Shown: positions 9,495 to 19,433 of the stretch, in pieces
How the letters are laid out: each line of letters opens with the position of its first letter
How positions within the stretch are numbered: position 1 is the stretch's first letter
Program-made: the position numbers and the translations under genes
NCBI GenBank assembly: GCA_965247735.1
Contig: CBDFHN010000001.1
Coordinates: forward strand, 558,001 to 622,000
Reading direction: 5' to 3'
Source of the DNA: JAOXRU01 sp965247735
GTDB taxonomy: Bacteria; Bacteroidota; Bacteroidia; Flavobacteriales; Flavobacteriaceae
DNA length: 64,000 bases
Notes under the pieces: model-generated
What the model saw: the letters and a program-made list of their open reading frames with translations, nothing else
Database searches by the model: none
What the model was told of the DNA's origin: nothing

Positions 9495-11003
9495 ATGGAG
9501 AACTCTACAGAAAGAAGGCAAGAAATTTATGATAAAATAAAAGGCTCCTCTAAGCAAGAATATATTCTTTCAGAAATGAAAAGATTAGGTTTTTGGGATG
9601 ATGAGAATGTAAATTTTGAAGCTGCTAATGCTTTTTTTAAACAAGAAAGCGAATTATCCAAACAGTTAAGCGCCCTTATAAAAGAAAAAAAGATAATTGA
9701 TGATCCTGAAGCTTTTATTGCAAATAAGCATAAAGAGCGTAAACTGGCTTCTAAACAAAAGCAAAAGGAAACCAAAGAACGTAGGGAGCAAGAAAGACTA
9801 GCAAAAGCTGCTAAGTGGGAGAAATCTAAGGCAGAAGATATTATTTATTTGGGTGAAAATGTTTCGCATCAGCTTAATAATAAAACATCTTTAGCAGATA
9901 GACTTCAATCTCAGAATATACCAGTATTACATACCGCAGCAGATTTAGCAAAAGCAATGGATATTACTATTGCCGAACTTCGTTTTTTATCATTTTCAAG
10001 AAAGAATTCAAAAGTAAACCATTATAAAAGATTTCAGATTCCCAAAAAGTCAGGTGGATATCGGTTAATATCTGCACCAATGCCAAGGTTAAAAAAAGCA
10101 CAACTTTGGATTTTAGAAGAAATTTTAAATAAGGTTGCGGTACATGATAATGCACATGGTTGTGTAGTAGGAAAATCAATAAAAACCAATGCTTTGCCTC
10201 ATGTTGGTAAAAAAGTAGTTATTAATCAAGATTTAAAAAACTTTTTCCCTTCTATAACACATGTTAGAATTAAAGGTGTATTTAAATCTTTGGGATATTC
10301 GGACCAGTTGGCAACCATATTTTCGCTGTTGTGCTCCGAGCCCAAAATTTTTAATGTATCCTTATTAGGTAAAGAGTATTTTGCACAACAAGGCCATCGT
10401 TTTTTACCTCAAGGATCACCTTGTAGTCCTGCAATAACCAATGTTTTATGTAGAAAAATGGACTATAGATTGCATGGATTGGCAAAAAAGTATGGTTTTG
10501 AATACAGTAGGTATGTGGACGATATTACCTTTTCTGGGCAAGAAGAACAATTGCCAAAGATTACCGCAATTTTAAAATATTCTAAGGCTATTGTAAAAGA
10601 AGAAAACTTTGTTTTACATCCAGAAAAACTTAGAATAATGAAACGCAATGCCAGACAAGAAGTTACTGGTGTAGTGGTAAACGAAAAAACAAATATTCCA
10701 AAGCAATCCTTAAAGCGTTTTAGAGCACTATTGTTTCAGATAGAAAAAGATGGTATTGAAGGTAAGTATTGGAATAAAACTGATAATGTATTAGCGCAAA
10801 TAGATGGTTATGCTAATTTTATCTATCAAATAGATCCAGAAAAAGGAAAAATATATAAGGATAGGGTAGCGGTTATACTTAGCAAATACAATTATAAAGA
10901 AGAACATAAAAAGAAATTTGCGCCTGTTGTTGTTAAAAAAGGAAAATCAACATCCTTATTATCAGGAATAAAAAACAAAATAAGTTCTTTTTTTAAGAAA
11001 TAA
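9495..11003 (+). CDS. Retron reverse transcriptase
   Basis: 502-residue RNA-directed DNA polymerase. Catalytic motif A is at D246 (N-Q-D-L-K-N-F-F-P-S), motif B at Q306-G-S-P-C-S-P, and motif C is Y340-V-D-D. Two retron-specific marks are present: N232-A-L-P-H236 (the NAxxH motif of region X) and V390-T-G392 (the VTG of region Y that recognises msr). Unlike the usual 300-400 residue retron RT it has about 110 extra N-terminal residues, mostly charged helix. It should reverse-transcribe the RNA encoded directly upstream into msDNA. Retrons of this kind act in phage defence, which is inferred here from family and context. Confidence 0.92.
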   Translation: MENSTERRQEIYDKIKGSSKQEYILSEMKRLGFWDDENVNFEAANAFFKQESELSKQLSALIKEKKIIDDPEAFIANKHKERKLASKQKQKETKERREQERLAKAAKWEKSKAEDIIYLGENVSHQLNNKTSLADRLQSQNIPVLHTAADLAKAMDITIAELRFLSFSRKNSKVNHYKRFQIPKKSGGYRLISAPMPRLKKAQLWILEEILNKVAVHDNAHGCVVGKSIKTNALPHVGKKVVINQDLKNFFPSITHVRIKGVFKSLGYSDQLATIFSLLCSEPKIFNVSLLGKEYFAQQGHRFLPQGSPCSPAITNVLCRKMDYRLHGLAKKYGFEYSRYVDDITFSGQEEQLPKITAILKYSKAIVKEENFVLHPEKLRIMKRNARQEVTGVVVNEKTNIPKQSLKRFRALLFQIEKDGIEGKYWNKTDNVLAQIDGYANFIYQIDPEKGKIYKDRVAVILSKYNYKEEHKKKFAPVVVKKGKSTSLLSGIKNKISSFFKK

Positions 11004-11226
11004 TTGCATACTAGATTATACATTTATAGATATTGTTTTTGCAGTTGTGTGGTTAGTATTTTGATTGTTATTATGAGAATTCTTGTATTACTAGGAATAG
11101 TGTTTGTATATTTTTTATATTTGAAATAAGAAGATGAAAAATTATATGACATGTTGAAATCAAGTCAATATAACATTTAATGACAGATAAACGCAAGCAA
11201 GTAGAAAAATCAACATAAGTCAAAAG

Positions 11227-12165
11227 ATGAAGATATCAGTAGCACAATTTCAACCTAAGGACGGAGACAAAACATACAACCTATCAGTAATTCGAAAACT
11301 TGCGAGAAAGGCAAAACTAAACGGAGCGGACTTAATTAGTTTTCACGAAATGTCGATTACTGCTTATACTTTTACTAAGGATTTAAGTCTAGAACAGATA
11401 ACTGACTTAGCGGAGGATGTACCAAACGGAAAAAGTACGCAAGAATTGATTGCAATTTCCAAAGAATTGGATATTCCAATTTTGGCAGGTTTAGTAGAAA
11501 AGTCAGAGGGAAAAATATACAATACTTATATCTGCGTTACTGGGGAAGGGATGATTGCTAAGTATCAAAAATTACATCCTTTTATCAACAAATATATGTC
11601 CGCTGGCAATGAATATTGCGTATTTGATCTTCTTGGTTGGAAATGTGGTATTTTGATTTGCTATGATAATAATGTAATAGAAAATGTTAGAGCAACTAGC
11701 CTTTTAGGAGCGGAATTAATTTTTGCACCTCATGTTACGGGTTGCACACCATCTGCAATGCCACTTCGTGATTATGTTGCAGACAAATATTGGCAGAATC
11801 GTGAAATAGATCCAGTCTCATTGCGATTAGAATTTGATGGCCCAAAAGGCAGGCGTTGGTTAATGCGTTGGCTACCGGCAAGAGCATATGACAACGGAGT
11901 TTATTATGCTTTTACCAACCCGATTGGTTATGATGGAGAGCATCTAAAAAATGGTAATTCTATGATAATTGACCCTTACGGGGAAGTTTTATCCGAAATA
12001 AAATCATTTGAAAATGATATTACTATTTCAAAAATCACAAAAGATAAAATAAAACTCTCAGGAGGTTGGAGGTATAAAAATGCTAGAAGACCTGATTTAT
12101 ACAAAGATATAATTGGTAAGAATCATGAATCGGACACAACACCTGTATGGATGAAGAAAAAATAA
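11227..12165 (+). CDS. Nitrilase-superfamily carbon-nitrogen hydrolase
   Basis: 312-residue cytoplasmic C-N hydrolase. The Glu-Lys-Cys catalytic triad is visible as E41 (F-H-E-M), K115 (Y-Q-K-L-H-P-F) and C145 (I-L-I-C-Y-D-N). The N-terminal K-I-S-V-A-Q-F-Q-P strand is typical of amidases and N-carbamoyl amino acid or omega-amidase branches. Substrate unknown. The gene stands alone about 220 bases after the retron RT. A TAnnTTTG box at 11116-11123 could be its promoter but has no convincing -33 element. Confidence 0.88.
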   Translation: MKISVAQFQPKDGDKTYNLSVIRKLARKAKLNGADLISFHEMSITAYTFTKDLSLEQITDLAEDVPNGKSTQELIAISKELDIPILAGLVEKSEGKIYNTYICVTGEGMIAKYQKLHPFINKYMSAGNEYCVFDLLGWKCGILICYDNNVIENVRATSLLGAELIFAPHVTGCTPSAMPLRDYVADKYWQNREIDPVSLRLEFDGPKGRRWLMRWLPARAYDNGVYYAFTNPIGYDGEHLKNGNSMIIDPYGEVLSEIKSFENDITISKITKDKIKLSGGWRYKNARRPDLYKDIIGKNHESDTTPVWMKKK

Positions 12166-12824
12166 TAATCAATTTCCAAGCTAAGCCGTCTAAATAGCAA
12201 TCTTTCTAATAATAAAAGGCTTACGTTAATTTGCTAGAGTTACGTATTTACCTGCTAAGCATTAGCGTTTATGACTTCGAATAAATCAATTTTAACTGAA
12301 CTTAGCTAACAAAAAAGGTTTTATATTATGTTGGTAGTCCATTATGCTTAAACATTTCTGAAAGATTAAAATTTATTTTTAATCCTCTATTGAAGCTAGC
12401 TTATATTTATGGAATAGGAATTACAAAGAATAGGGATAACATTATATTGCCTTTAGAATAGCCTTAAGGGGTCTTAAAGGGTAAAAGAATTAAGAGTAGT
12501 TGCAGATTAATGTTTCTGGATACTTTGGTTTAAAAACAAGCAGCAATTACCAATTATAATTGAGGATATTTTGGAGTTTAACCCAAAGTTTGAGTATATT
12601 TATAAAGTTTGCCGTATCTTTTGATTTGGTTTTAGAATAAAAATATAAAACAAAATATAGAGTTTTTGGCTGGATATTTATTCAAAAGGTTTATAACTTT
12701 ATAATTCCTGTACTAACCTTCACCACAAGATTGTATCCAATTAAGGAAAACCGAACTATGTAGTTAAATTGTTTATACTTAGTAAGGTCCTGTTAAAATA
12801 GAAAGAAGAGTACAAAATAAAAAG
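12166..12824. other. 659-base stretch without a recognisable gene
   Basis: Both strands are closed by frequent stop codons. Short in-frame stretches near 12,450-12,560 could be decayed coding DNA but I could not match them to a family. No hairpin terminator, repeat of the families seen elsewhere in the window, or RNA gene was recognised. Confidence 0.4.
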
Positions 12825-13772
12825 ATGATATTTGGAACGAACCCATATATAATTGAGTCAGTTATCGACTTTTCAGATAACTTAACCAAAGATGATGAAA
12901 TCATTTCTGCTTCAGTGGATAAAGATGGAGTTAATACTTTAATACTTCATTCTGCACCTAAATACAGAACCGAAAATGGAATGTTTCCAGTAACTCATTC
13001 TGAACTACCAAAAGAATATACGTTTCTTCGACACGATTTAGAAGGGAAAGAACTACTAAAAATAGTTATTAAAAATGAATATTTCTATTTTCACAATGTT
13101 AACTTCTTGCCTAATAAAGAAATTCTTCTTATTTGTGGACGTAGTAGATATAAAAGCGAAAAGGAGATTGATAGAAATGCGCGAATATATAATTTAAGTG
13201 GGGAATTTTTAAGAGATTTTATTATTGGAGACGGAATTCAAGATGTAAAAATTGATACAAAAGGTAATATTTGGGCTTCTTATTTTGATGAAGGAATTTT
13301 TGGCAATTATGGATGGAACAATCCAATTGGTATTTCAGGATTAATTTGCTGGAATAAAGAAGGAGAAAAAGTTTGGGAATTTGAACCTACTGATGAACTT
13401 GATCATATGTCAGATTGTTATGCCATGAACATTGATTCGCATAATAACACTTGGTTTTATTATTACACAAAATTCCCTCTTGTAAAACTCGATAATTCAA
13501 AAAAAATTGTTTTTTGGGAAACTAAAATTAGAGGTTCAAATTCATTAAACATCTATGATAATAAGATATTAATGGCCGATGGATATGATGATAAAAATTT
13601 TGTTCTATTCGAAATTATTGACAATAAATTAAAGAATATAAATAAAATTAAGTTTCAAAGTAAAGAAGGAATAAAACTTAATAAAAGGAACTATATTTCT
13701 AGTTTTGGCTCAAACATAGGCTTTCTTGTAAAAAACAAGATTTACTTGTCAAGTATAAGAGAAATAAAATAA
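12825..13772 (+). CDS. Conserved hypothetical protein, probable beta-propeller
   Basis: 315 residues, no signal peptide. Repeated strand-turn-strand units with D-x-x-G-N-x-W and W-N-K-E-G-E-K-V-W patterns point to a beta-propeller. The most distinctive block is G-D-G-I-Q-D-V-K-I-D at about 135-144 followed by W-A-S-Y-F-D-E-G-I-F-G-N-Y-G-W at 150-164. I recall similar blocks in uncharacterised proteins of other phyla, so it may be a widespread but undescribed family. The gene is 52 bases upstream of the secreted esterase, possibly in the same transcript. Confidence 0.6.
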   Translation: MIFGTNPYIIESVIDFSDNLTKDDEIISASVDKDGVNTLILHSAPKYRTENGMFPVTHSELPKEYTFLRHDLEGKELLKIVIKNEYFYFHNVNFLPNKEILLICGRSRYKSEKEIDRNARIYNLSGEFLRDFIIGDGIQDVKIDTKGNIWASYFDEGIFGNYGWNNPIGISGLICWNKEGEKVWEFEPTDELDHMSDCYAMNIDSHNNTWFYYYTKFPLVKLDNSKKIVFWETKIRGSNSLNIYDNKILMADGYDDKNFVLFEIIDNKLKNINKIKFQSKEGIKLNKRNYISSFGSNIGFLVKNKIYLSSIREIK

Positions 13773-13824
13773 GAAAATCATGTCAATTGAAAGAGACCAT
13801 AATTTAATACTTTAAACTAGAAAA

Positions 13825-14946
13825 ATGGGTAAGAGATATAGAAATGGACATGTTTTTATAATAATATTATTTTTGTTTTCTACTATAAATACTTCTGCTC
13901 AAGATTCTAATGATAAGGACATTGTAATAGGAAAAAGGACTACACTACATTCAAAAATATTAAAAGAAGATAGAGATTTATTTGTCTCTCTACCTTTAAA
14001 TTATAAAAGAAACTTGCATAGTTATCCTGTTATTATTGTTATGGATGCTGAATATTTATTTGAAATCACAAATTCAATTGTTAAGATTAAAACTTCAAGA
14101 AATGAAATGCCTGAAAGTATTATTGTAGGTGTTCCTAATAATACTGGCAATCGTTATGATATGGCTCTTGAATTAAGTAAAAGTGATGGAAATAAATTTT
14201 TTGGTAATAATGGAGGAAAATCAAAAGCGTATTTATCGTTTTTCAGGAAGGAACTTTTGCCTTTTATTGAAAAAAATTATCGTGTAAATCATCATAGAAC
14301 AATTATTGGAATGTCTCCAACTTTTGGTCCTGTTTTAGAAGCATTTTGGAACCAACCCAATTTGTTTGATGGATATATAGTACTTGCGGCTGAATTATCA
14401 TTACAAGTTAATTCTAATGAAACTGTGGCAAAAAAGCTTCTTAATGCTATCCAAGATAATCAACACCCAAAAGCCTCGATTTATATTGGAAAGGCAAGCA
14501 AAGACCTCAAAAGAAGACCTAAAGAGGAAGCGAATGCATTTATTGAAATCAACCAAAAATTGAAGTTAGCCTCAAACCCTAATATTAATTATAAGATTGA
14601 AATTCTTGAAAATGAAGATCATTATGGGATGTCGATATTGGGAATTAAAAGAGGTTTGGCTACCATATATCCTCCTGAAGTTTGGAATGTTCCTTACCGA
14701 GACTTCTGGAGTTCCAAAAATCCAGCTGATGAACTGAAATTGTTCTATGACAAGCTTTCTGATCACTACGGTTTTAAGATTATACCGCTAGAAGATTCTT
14801 TTTATGCTTCACAAACCTTATCAGGTACTATAAGAAGATTAAAAAGGCAAAGACGAAACAAAGAATTGGCAGATATATTAAAGTTGGCCGTTGAGTATTA
14901 TCCAAATTCAAAAGAATTAAGGAATTTGTTACGTCCAAACAAATAA
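13825..14946 (+). CDS. Exported alpha/beta hydrolase, esterase-D-like
   Basis: 373 residues with a signal peptide (cleavage near NTSA-Q, residue 26). It resembles the putative esterase family (esterase D/Fes-like): V-I-I-V-M-D-A-E-Y-L-F strand, then the nucleophile elbow I-G-M-S164-P-T-F-G, with a likely catalytic His266 (E-N-E-D-H-Y-G). The elbow lacks the usual G-G after Ser-x. A C-terminal tail of about 80 residues resembles a tetratricopeptide-like helix pair. Such enzymes act on siderophores, acyl esters or glycans; the substrate is unknown. Confidence 0.75.
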   Translation: MGKRYRNGHVFIIILFLFSTINTSAQDSNDKDIVIGKRTTLHSKILKEDRDLFVSLPLNYKRNLHSYPVIIVMDAEYLFEITNSIVKIKTSRNEMPESIIVGVPNNTGNRYDMALELSKSDGNKFFGNNGGKSKAYLSFFRKELLPFIEKNYRVNHHRTIIGMSPTFGPVLEAFWNQPNLFDGYIVLAAELSLQVNSNETVAKKLLNAIQDNQHPKASIYIGKASKDLKRRPKEEANAFIEINQKLKLASNPNINYKIEILENEDHYGMSILGIKRGLATIYPPEVWNVPYRDFWSSKNPADELKLFYDKLSDHYGFKIIPLEDSFYASQTLSGTIRRLKRQRRNKELADILKLAVEYYPNSKELRNLLRPNK

Positions 14947-15147
14947 AACTAGGTAAAAATCAGCATCGTTAATTTGTGCTTTTTGCTATGCAAATCTGCG
15001 ACACTAGAGATTTTACTTGCTGTATAAAAATGTAGTTATTACCGTTTATCGAAAAAAAAAAACTTTTATACGAAAGGACATTTTTTTTTGTTTAAAATAT
15101 TAGTGATTCCAAATCCTGACTGAAAAGTAAATAACTTAACCTTATCA

Positions 15148-16149
15148 ATGTTTAAACCGCTGATTGCCTCAAACGGAGTAAAACTCTTTTTTGCCATACA
15201 ATTACATCTTATTTTTGGACTTTTTACTTGTTCCAATACATATGGACAACAAAGTCCACAGTTCTCACAATATTTGCAAAATCCATTTGTAGTTAATCCC
15301 GCCATGACTGGTGTTGAGGACTATATTGATTTAAATGTATCTTATAGAAACCAATGGACAGGTTTTGATGGGGCTCCTAAAACGTCAACTTTTAGTTTTA
15401 ATAGTTCATTGGATTTACTTAGAGCAAAATTACAAAAGAATAATGGTGAATCTCATCAAGGGCTTGGAGCTTTTGTATATTCTGATGATGTTGGTCCTAT
15501 AAAACAAAGCGGGTTTTATGGAAGTTATGCGTATCATTTAAAAGTATCAGAAGATTGGTTTTTAGCTATGGGAACATTTATTGGAGCTACGCAATTTAGT
15601 TATGATGATAGTGAAGCCATATTACTTCAGAACCCTAATGATATTTTGGTGCAGGGTTTTTCTAGTTTTAATCTAGATATGAGTCTAGGGCTTTATTTAT
15701 ATTCTAAATATCTTTTTGCTGGAATTTCGGCGAATCAAATTTTTAACAATCAAATACCTTATGATGTTTCCAATGGTGTTTTGACAACAGATGGAAGGCT
15801 CCAACGTAATTTCAACCTACTGCTAGGTAGTAGAATGCGTATAAATAGAAACTTGGAATTTGTTCCATCGGTTCTTGTGAAAACGGTGTCAAATGCCCCT
15901 ATACAATGGGATATAGGTACGAAATTTGCATATAATAATAATTTTTGGGCTGGCTTAGCTTATAGAAATCAAGACGCAGTAGTTGGTTTTTTTGGACTAC
16001 GACTTTTGCAAAATTTTATGCTGAGCTATTCTTATGATTGGTCAGTAACAAAATTCAGCGCACAACAGTCTGGTACACATGAGGTCATTCTTGGATATCG
16101 TTTTGATTTTGGACAACAAAAATGTGCATGCCCTAAATATTCTTTATAA
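15148..16149 (+). CDS. PorP/SprF family T9SS outer-membrane protein
   Basis: 333 residues with a signal peptide (cleavage near NTYG-Q) followed by the PorP/SprF opening Q-x-S-Q-Y-L-Q-N-P-F-V-V-N-P-A-M-T-G and a beta-barrel ending in an aromatic-rich strand (L-G-Y-R-F-D-F). Members sit in the outer membrane and are needed for secretion or surface attachment of specific type IX cargo with type-B sorting domains, as SprF is for SprB. The cargo-like gene begins 13 bases downstream, so this is a dedicated pair. Confidence 0.92.
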   Translation: MFKPLIASNGVKLFFAIQLHLIFGLFTCSNTYGQQSPQFSQYLQNPFVVNPAMTGVEDYIDLNVSYRNQWTGFDGAPKTSTFSFNSSLDLLRAKLQKNNGESHQGLGAFVYSDDVGPIKQSGFYGSYAYHLKVSEDWFLAMGTFIGATQFSYDDSEAILLQNPNDILVQGFSSFNLDMSLGLYLYSKYLFAGISANQIFNNQIPYDVSNGVLTTDGRLQRNFNLLLGSRMRINRNLEFVPSVLVKTVSNAPIQWDIGTKFAYNNNFWAGLAYRNQDAVVGFFGLRLLQNFMLSYSYDWSVTKFSAQQSGTHEVILGYRFDFGQQKCACPKYSL

Positions 16150-16162
16150 AAAGTAATCGACT

Positions 16163-19100
16163 ATGAAAACTAATAGTACTATAATATTCTTTCTTTCTTT
16201 TGCCTTTTTTTCCTATTCGCAAACGCAGAATATGGATTTCGAATTTGGAAATTTTGATCATTGGACATTAGATACTGGTGTAAGACCCAATGCAAACAAT
16301 ATAAATTGGAATCCAAGTCCAGCTCCTGATTTAAGTACCCAAGTACAAATAATAAATCCTTCTAGACCGCCATTAGATGAAAATGGTCTCGACTGTCTTC
16401 CTAGCTCGGTAAATTTACCCACAATCTATCCGGGAGGAGCTTTTTCAGCTAAAATTGGAGATATTGATGGAGGTAGAAAAGCCGCGAGAATTAGTAGAAC
16501 CTTTATAGTTACTCCATCCGAATCTTACCTGCAATATAGCTATGCTGTAGTTATGGACGATCCTGGACATAGTCAGGCCGACCAACCAAAATTTGTGGTG
16601 AATATAAAAGATGATGGAGGTAGTATTGTAACCTGCGGAAAATTTGAAGCATTTGCAGGACCTAATGCTTTAAGTAAAGGCTTTGTAAACTGTAGTAACT
16701 CAAAGTTGCAAATATTACCTTGGACTAGTGGAGGAGCAGACTTAACACTTTTTATGGGGCAACAAATTACAATTGAGTTTTTAGCGTTGGATTGTATGCT
16801 TGGAGGTCATGGAGGTTATGCCTATGTGGAGGCTAGTTTAGAACCTTTAGAACTTCAAGTAGAAGGACTTTGTAATGTTGGTTTAAATAATATTAGCCTT
16901 ACTGCTCCTTTAGGATTTGATTCATATTTATGGTCTACTGGAGAAACTACAAGAAGTATTGATGTTACAGGAGCGCAATTTGGAGATGTATATAATGTAG
17001 ATCTCATTACAAATACAGGCTGTAATACCTCAGCTACCATAACACTTGGACCTGTAGCATCGGCAACCATTGATCCTATTCCAGATCAGGAAATTTGCGA
17101 AGGAGGAAGCCTTATAATTGCACCAACAGGGACTAATGCTGGTGATTTCTTTTTTCCAGATATTAATGAAACTGGTAATGTTGCCGTTGTTAGCCCTACA
17201 GTAGATACAACATATACCGTAGTTGCTCGTGATGAAAATGGTTGTGCTGGAGCGTCTACAACAGTAAATATTACAGTTATTCCATCGAGTGAACCTCCAT
17301 TTCCAAAGGCAGATTTTGAAATTGAGCCCATTATTTCTGATGTAGATAATCCATGTAATACCATTCAGTTGAATAATTTGTCTGGCTATTGTAAAAGCGA
17401 TTTGACTTACTTATGGGATTTTGGTGATGGAAATACTAGTACAGAACAAAACCCGACACATTCATTTGCCTTATCAAGCTCGGGTGAAACTTATTATATT
17501 TCACTAACGGTAACTTCTGCTGGTGATGGATTATCGGATATGGTTTCAGCTCCATATAGAACTTCAACTATTAATCCTTCATTTTATATAATACAGGATT
17601 GTGGTGTTGTTACTGTTAACAATATTAGTAGCATTTGTAGTTCGCCAATGGATCTTTATCCTTCATTTACCTATTCATGGGATTTTGGTGATGGAAGCCC
17701 ACCAATACTAACCGATAGTAGTCAGTCAGAATTTCAATATACTTATACTAATTCTGGATTGTATACCATAACAATGACCATAACCGATACTAATAGTGGT
17801 TTAACCTTTCCTAGTAGAGATCGTATGATTAATGTAGTTGCTGGTCTAAGTGCGGATTTCGATTTTTACCCAAACTGTTATGATGTTAGTTTTGTTGATC
17901 GGTCAAATACTTGTGATCCTATAATAAGCTATTCATGGGATTTTGGTGATGGAAATTTAAGTACAGAACAGAACCCGATGCATACCTATACCACAGTAGG
18001 ACCACATACCGTTGTTCTAATAGTTGATGATGGAACAACTCCTTTACAAGAAACTTATGATGTGTTATTGACTCCTGATACAACTACTCCCGAATTTGAT
18101 TTTACAGTAGTTTGTAATGAGGTGGTGTTTCAGGACTATACAAATAGTTGCGATTCACTAACTTTTCGATGGGATTTTGATGATGAAGGTTCTTTTAGTA
18201 CAGATCAGAATCCAACACATGTTTTTGGTTATGATAATTCATATGATGTAAGATTAACAGTAAATAATGGAATACAAGATTATACAATTAATAAGTCAGT
18301 AACTATTGTTAGTGAGTTTTTATACGAATTGCCCTTAGATCTTCAGGTTTGTGCAGATGCAGCTATACCAGATGTTGGAGTCTTTAATTTAATTCCACAA
18401 ACGGATTATATTTTAAGTAATGTAGCTCTTAATGGTCCTTTTTATCCATTGTTAAGTTACCATTTAACTATTAATGAGGCTGAAAATAACTCAAACTCTC
18501 TCGATTTTGATTTTACAAACACTACTAATCCTCAAACTATTTATACTCGTGTTGAGGATAGTCAAGGATGTCATCAAATTTTTCCATTTTCATTAATCGT
18601 AAACAATACTCCAACGGTCAATCAAATTGACAATATCTTTCTTTGTTATTTAAAGGAGAACACAATTGCTTATGATTTATCACAATTAAACGCTAGAGCT
18701 TTTGAAGGGCTGAACGAGTCTGACATTAATTTGAGTTACTATTTAAACGAAACTGATGCTATTACCGGTATTGATGATGTTGTCAACATCAGTTTACATG
18801 CGGGTATAGACCATATCATTTATGTGAGAGCAGAAAATGCTGAAGCAGCTGATTGTTTTTCCATACGTACTTTCCTAATTAGAATGGACAATGAAAATAC
18901 TGATATTGATGACCGTTGTATGCCATTCTTTTCAAATACTATGACGCCTAATGGCGATGGTGCAAACGATGTTTTCTTTATAAAGAATATAGAAACCTTT
19001 CCAAAAAACGAATTGACTATATATAACCGTTGGGGACACAAAGTGTATGAAACAAGGAATTATAACAATAATTGGAATGGAACTTATAAAGGAAAACCAT

Positions 19101-19186
19101 TACCAGTGGGCACTTATTATTATTATATAAAACTGAATGACAATGATGATAGATCGCATTCTGGTTTTATCAGTATTTTAAGATGA
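16163..19186 (+). CDS. Large PKD-repeat surface protein with type-B T9SS sorting domain
   Basis: 1007 residues with a signal peptide (cleavage near FSYS-Q). At least four PKD-type domains are marked by W-D-F-G-D-G or its variants at about residues 418, 505, 592 and 669. They are preceded by a lectin-like N-terminal region and an Ig-like segment. The last 85 residues are the gliding-motility-associated C-terminal domain: T-P-N-G-D-G-A-N-D, I-Y-N-R-W-G, W-N-G and P-V-G-T-Y-Y-Y. This directs export and surface attachment by the type IX system. It follows its PorP/SprF partner by 13 bases. Likely an adhesin or matrix protein; the ligand is unknown. Confidence 0.92.
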   Translation: MKTNSTIIFFLSFAFFSYSQTQNMDFEFGNFDHWTLDTGVRPNANNINWNPSPAPDLSTQVQIINPSRPPLDENGLDCLPSSVNLPTIYPGGAFSAKIGDIDGGRKAARISRTFIVTPSESYLQYSYAVVMDDPGHSQADQPKFVVNIKDDGGSIVTCGKFEAFAGPNALSKGFVNCSNSKLQILPWTSGGADLTLFMGQQITIEFLALDCMLGGHGGYAYVEASLEPLELQVEGLCNVGLNNISLTAPLGFDSYLWSTGETTRSIDVTGAQFGDVYNVDLITNTGCNTSATITLGPVASATIDPIPDQEICEGGSLIIAPTGTNAGDFFFPDINETGNVAVVSPTVDTTYTVVARDENGCAGASTTVNITVIPSSEPPFPKADFEIEPIISDVDNPCNTIQLNNLSGYCKSDLTYLWDFGDGNTSTEQNPTHSFALSSSGETYYISLTVTSAGDGLSDMVSAPYRTSTINPSFYIIQDCGVVTVNNISSICSSPMDLYPSFTYSWDFGDGSPPILTDSSQSEFQYTYTNSGLYTITMTITDTNSGLTFPSRDRMINVVAGLSADFDFYPNCYDVSFVDRSNTCDPIISYSWDFGDGNLSTEQNPMHTYTTVGPHTVVLIVDDGTTPLQETYDVLLTPDTTTPEFDFTVVCNEVVFQDYTNSCDSLTFRWDFDDEGSFSTDQNPTHVFGYDNSYDVRLTVNNGIQDYTINKSVTIVSEFLYELPLDLQVCADAAIPDVGVFNLIPQTDYILSNVALNGPFYPLLSYHLTINEAENNSNSLDFDFTNTTNPQTIYTRVEDSQGCHQIFPFSLIVNNTPTVNQIDNIFLCYLKENTIAYDLSQLNARAFEGLNESDINLSYYLNETDAITGIDDVVNISLHAGIDHIIYVRAENAEAADCFSIRTFLIRMDNENTDIDDRCMPFFSNTMTPNGDGANDVFFIKNIETFPKNELTIYNRWGHKVYETRNYNNNWNGTYKGKPLPVGTYYYYIKLNDNDDRSHSGFISILR

Positions 19187-19256
19187 TATAAAATATTGCT
19201 TTGATATATGGAATTGTGATTGGGTGTGTAATTTAAACTCTGTCTGCTTTTTTTAA

Positions 19257-19300
19257 CGTTTTAAAATTAAGAGAATTGATGTTCTCTTAATTTTAAAACG
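19257..19300. terminator. Bidirectional terminator hairpin
   Basis: Perfect 19-base inverted repeat, arms 19257-19275 and 19282-19300, loop TTGATG. It lies between the convergent PKD-protein gene and the DUF1266 gene, where a shared terminator is expected. The stem is A/T-rich and the trailing T-run is short on both sides. Confidence 0.65.
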
Positions 19301-19433
19301 GCCTTAATTATTATGTTAGTAATTACTTTGGCTTTGGATGATTTAGCTCCATGTTTTTTAAATTAGTAAAGCTCTAGTCCTTATTTCATCCTCTTTTTTA
19401 TTTTAAGACTCAATAACATGAAAGTTAACTCTA

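Noticed and set aside
11074..11130. An 18-codon hydrophobic mini-gene after the retron RT
   Set aside because: It could be a type I toxin-like peptide, but there is no antisense RNA signal or supporting context.
12400..12600. A decayed transposase
   Set aside because: Short in-frame pieces looked suggestive but contain many stops and no recognisable catalytic motif.
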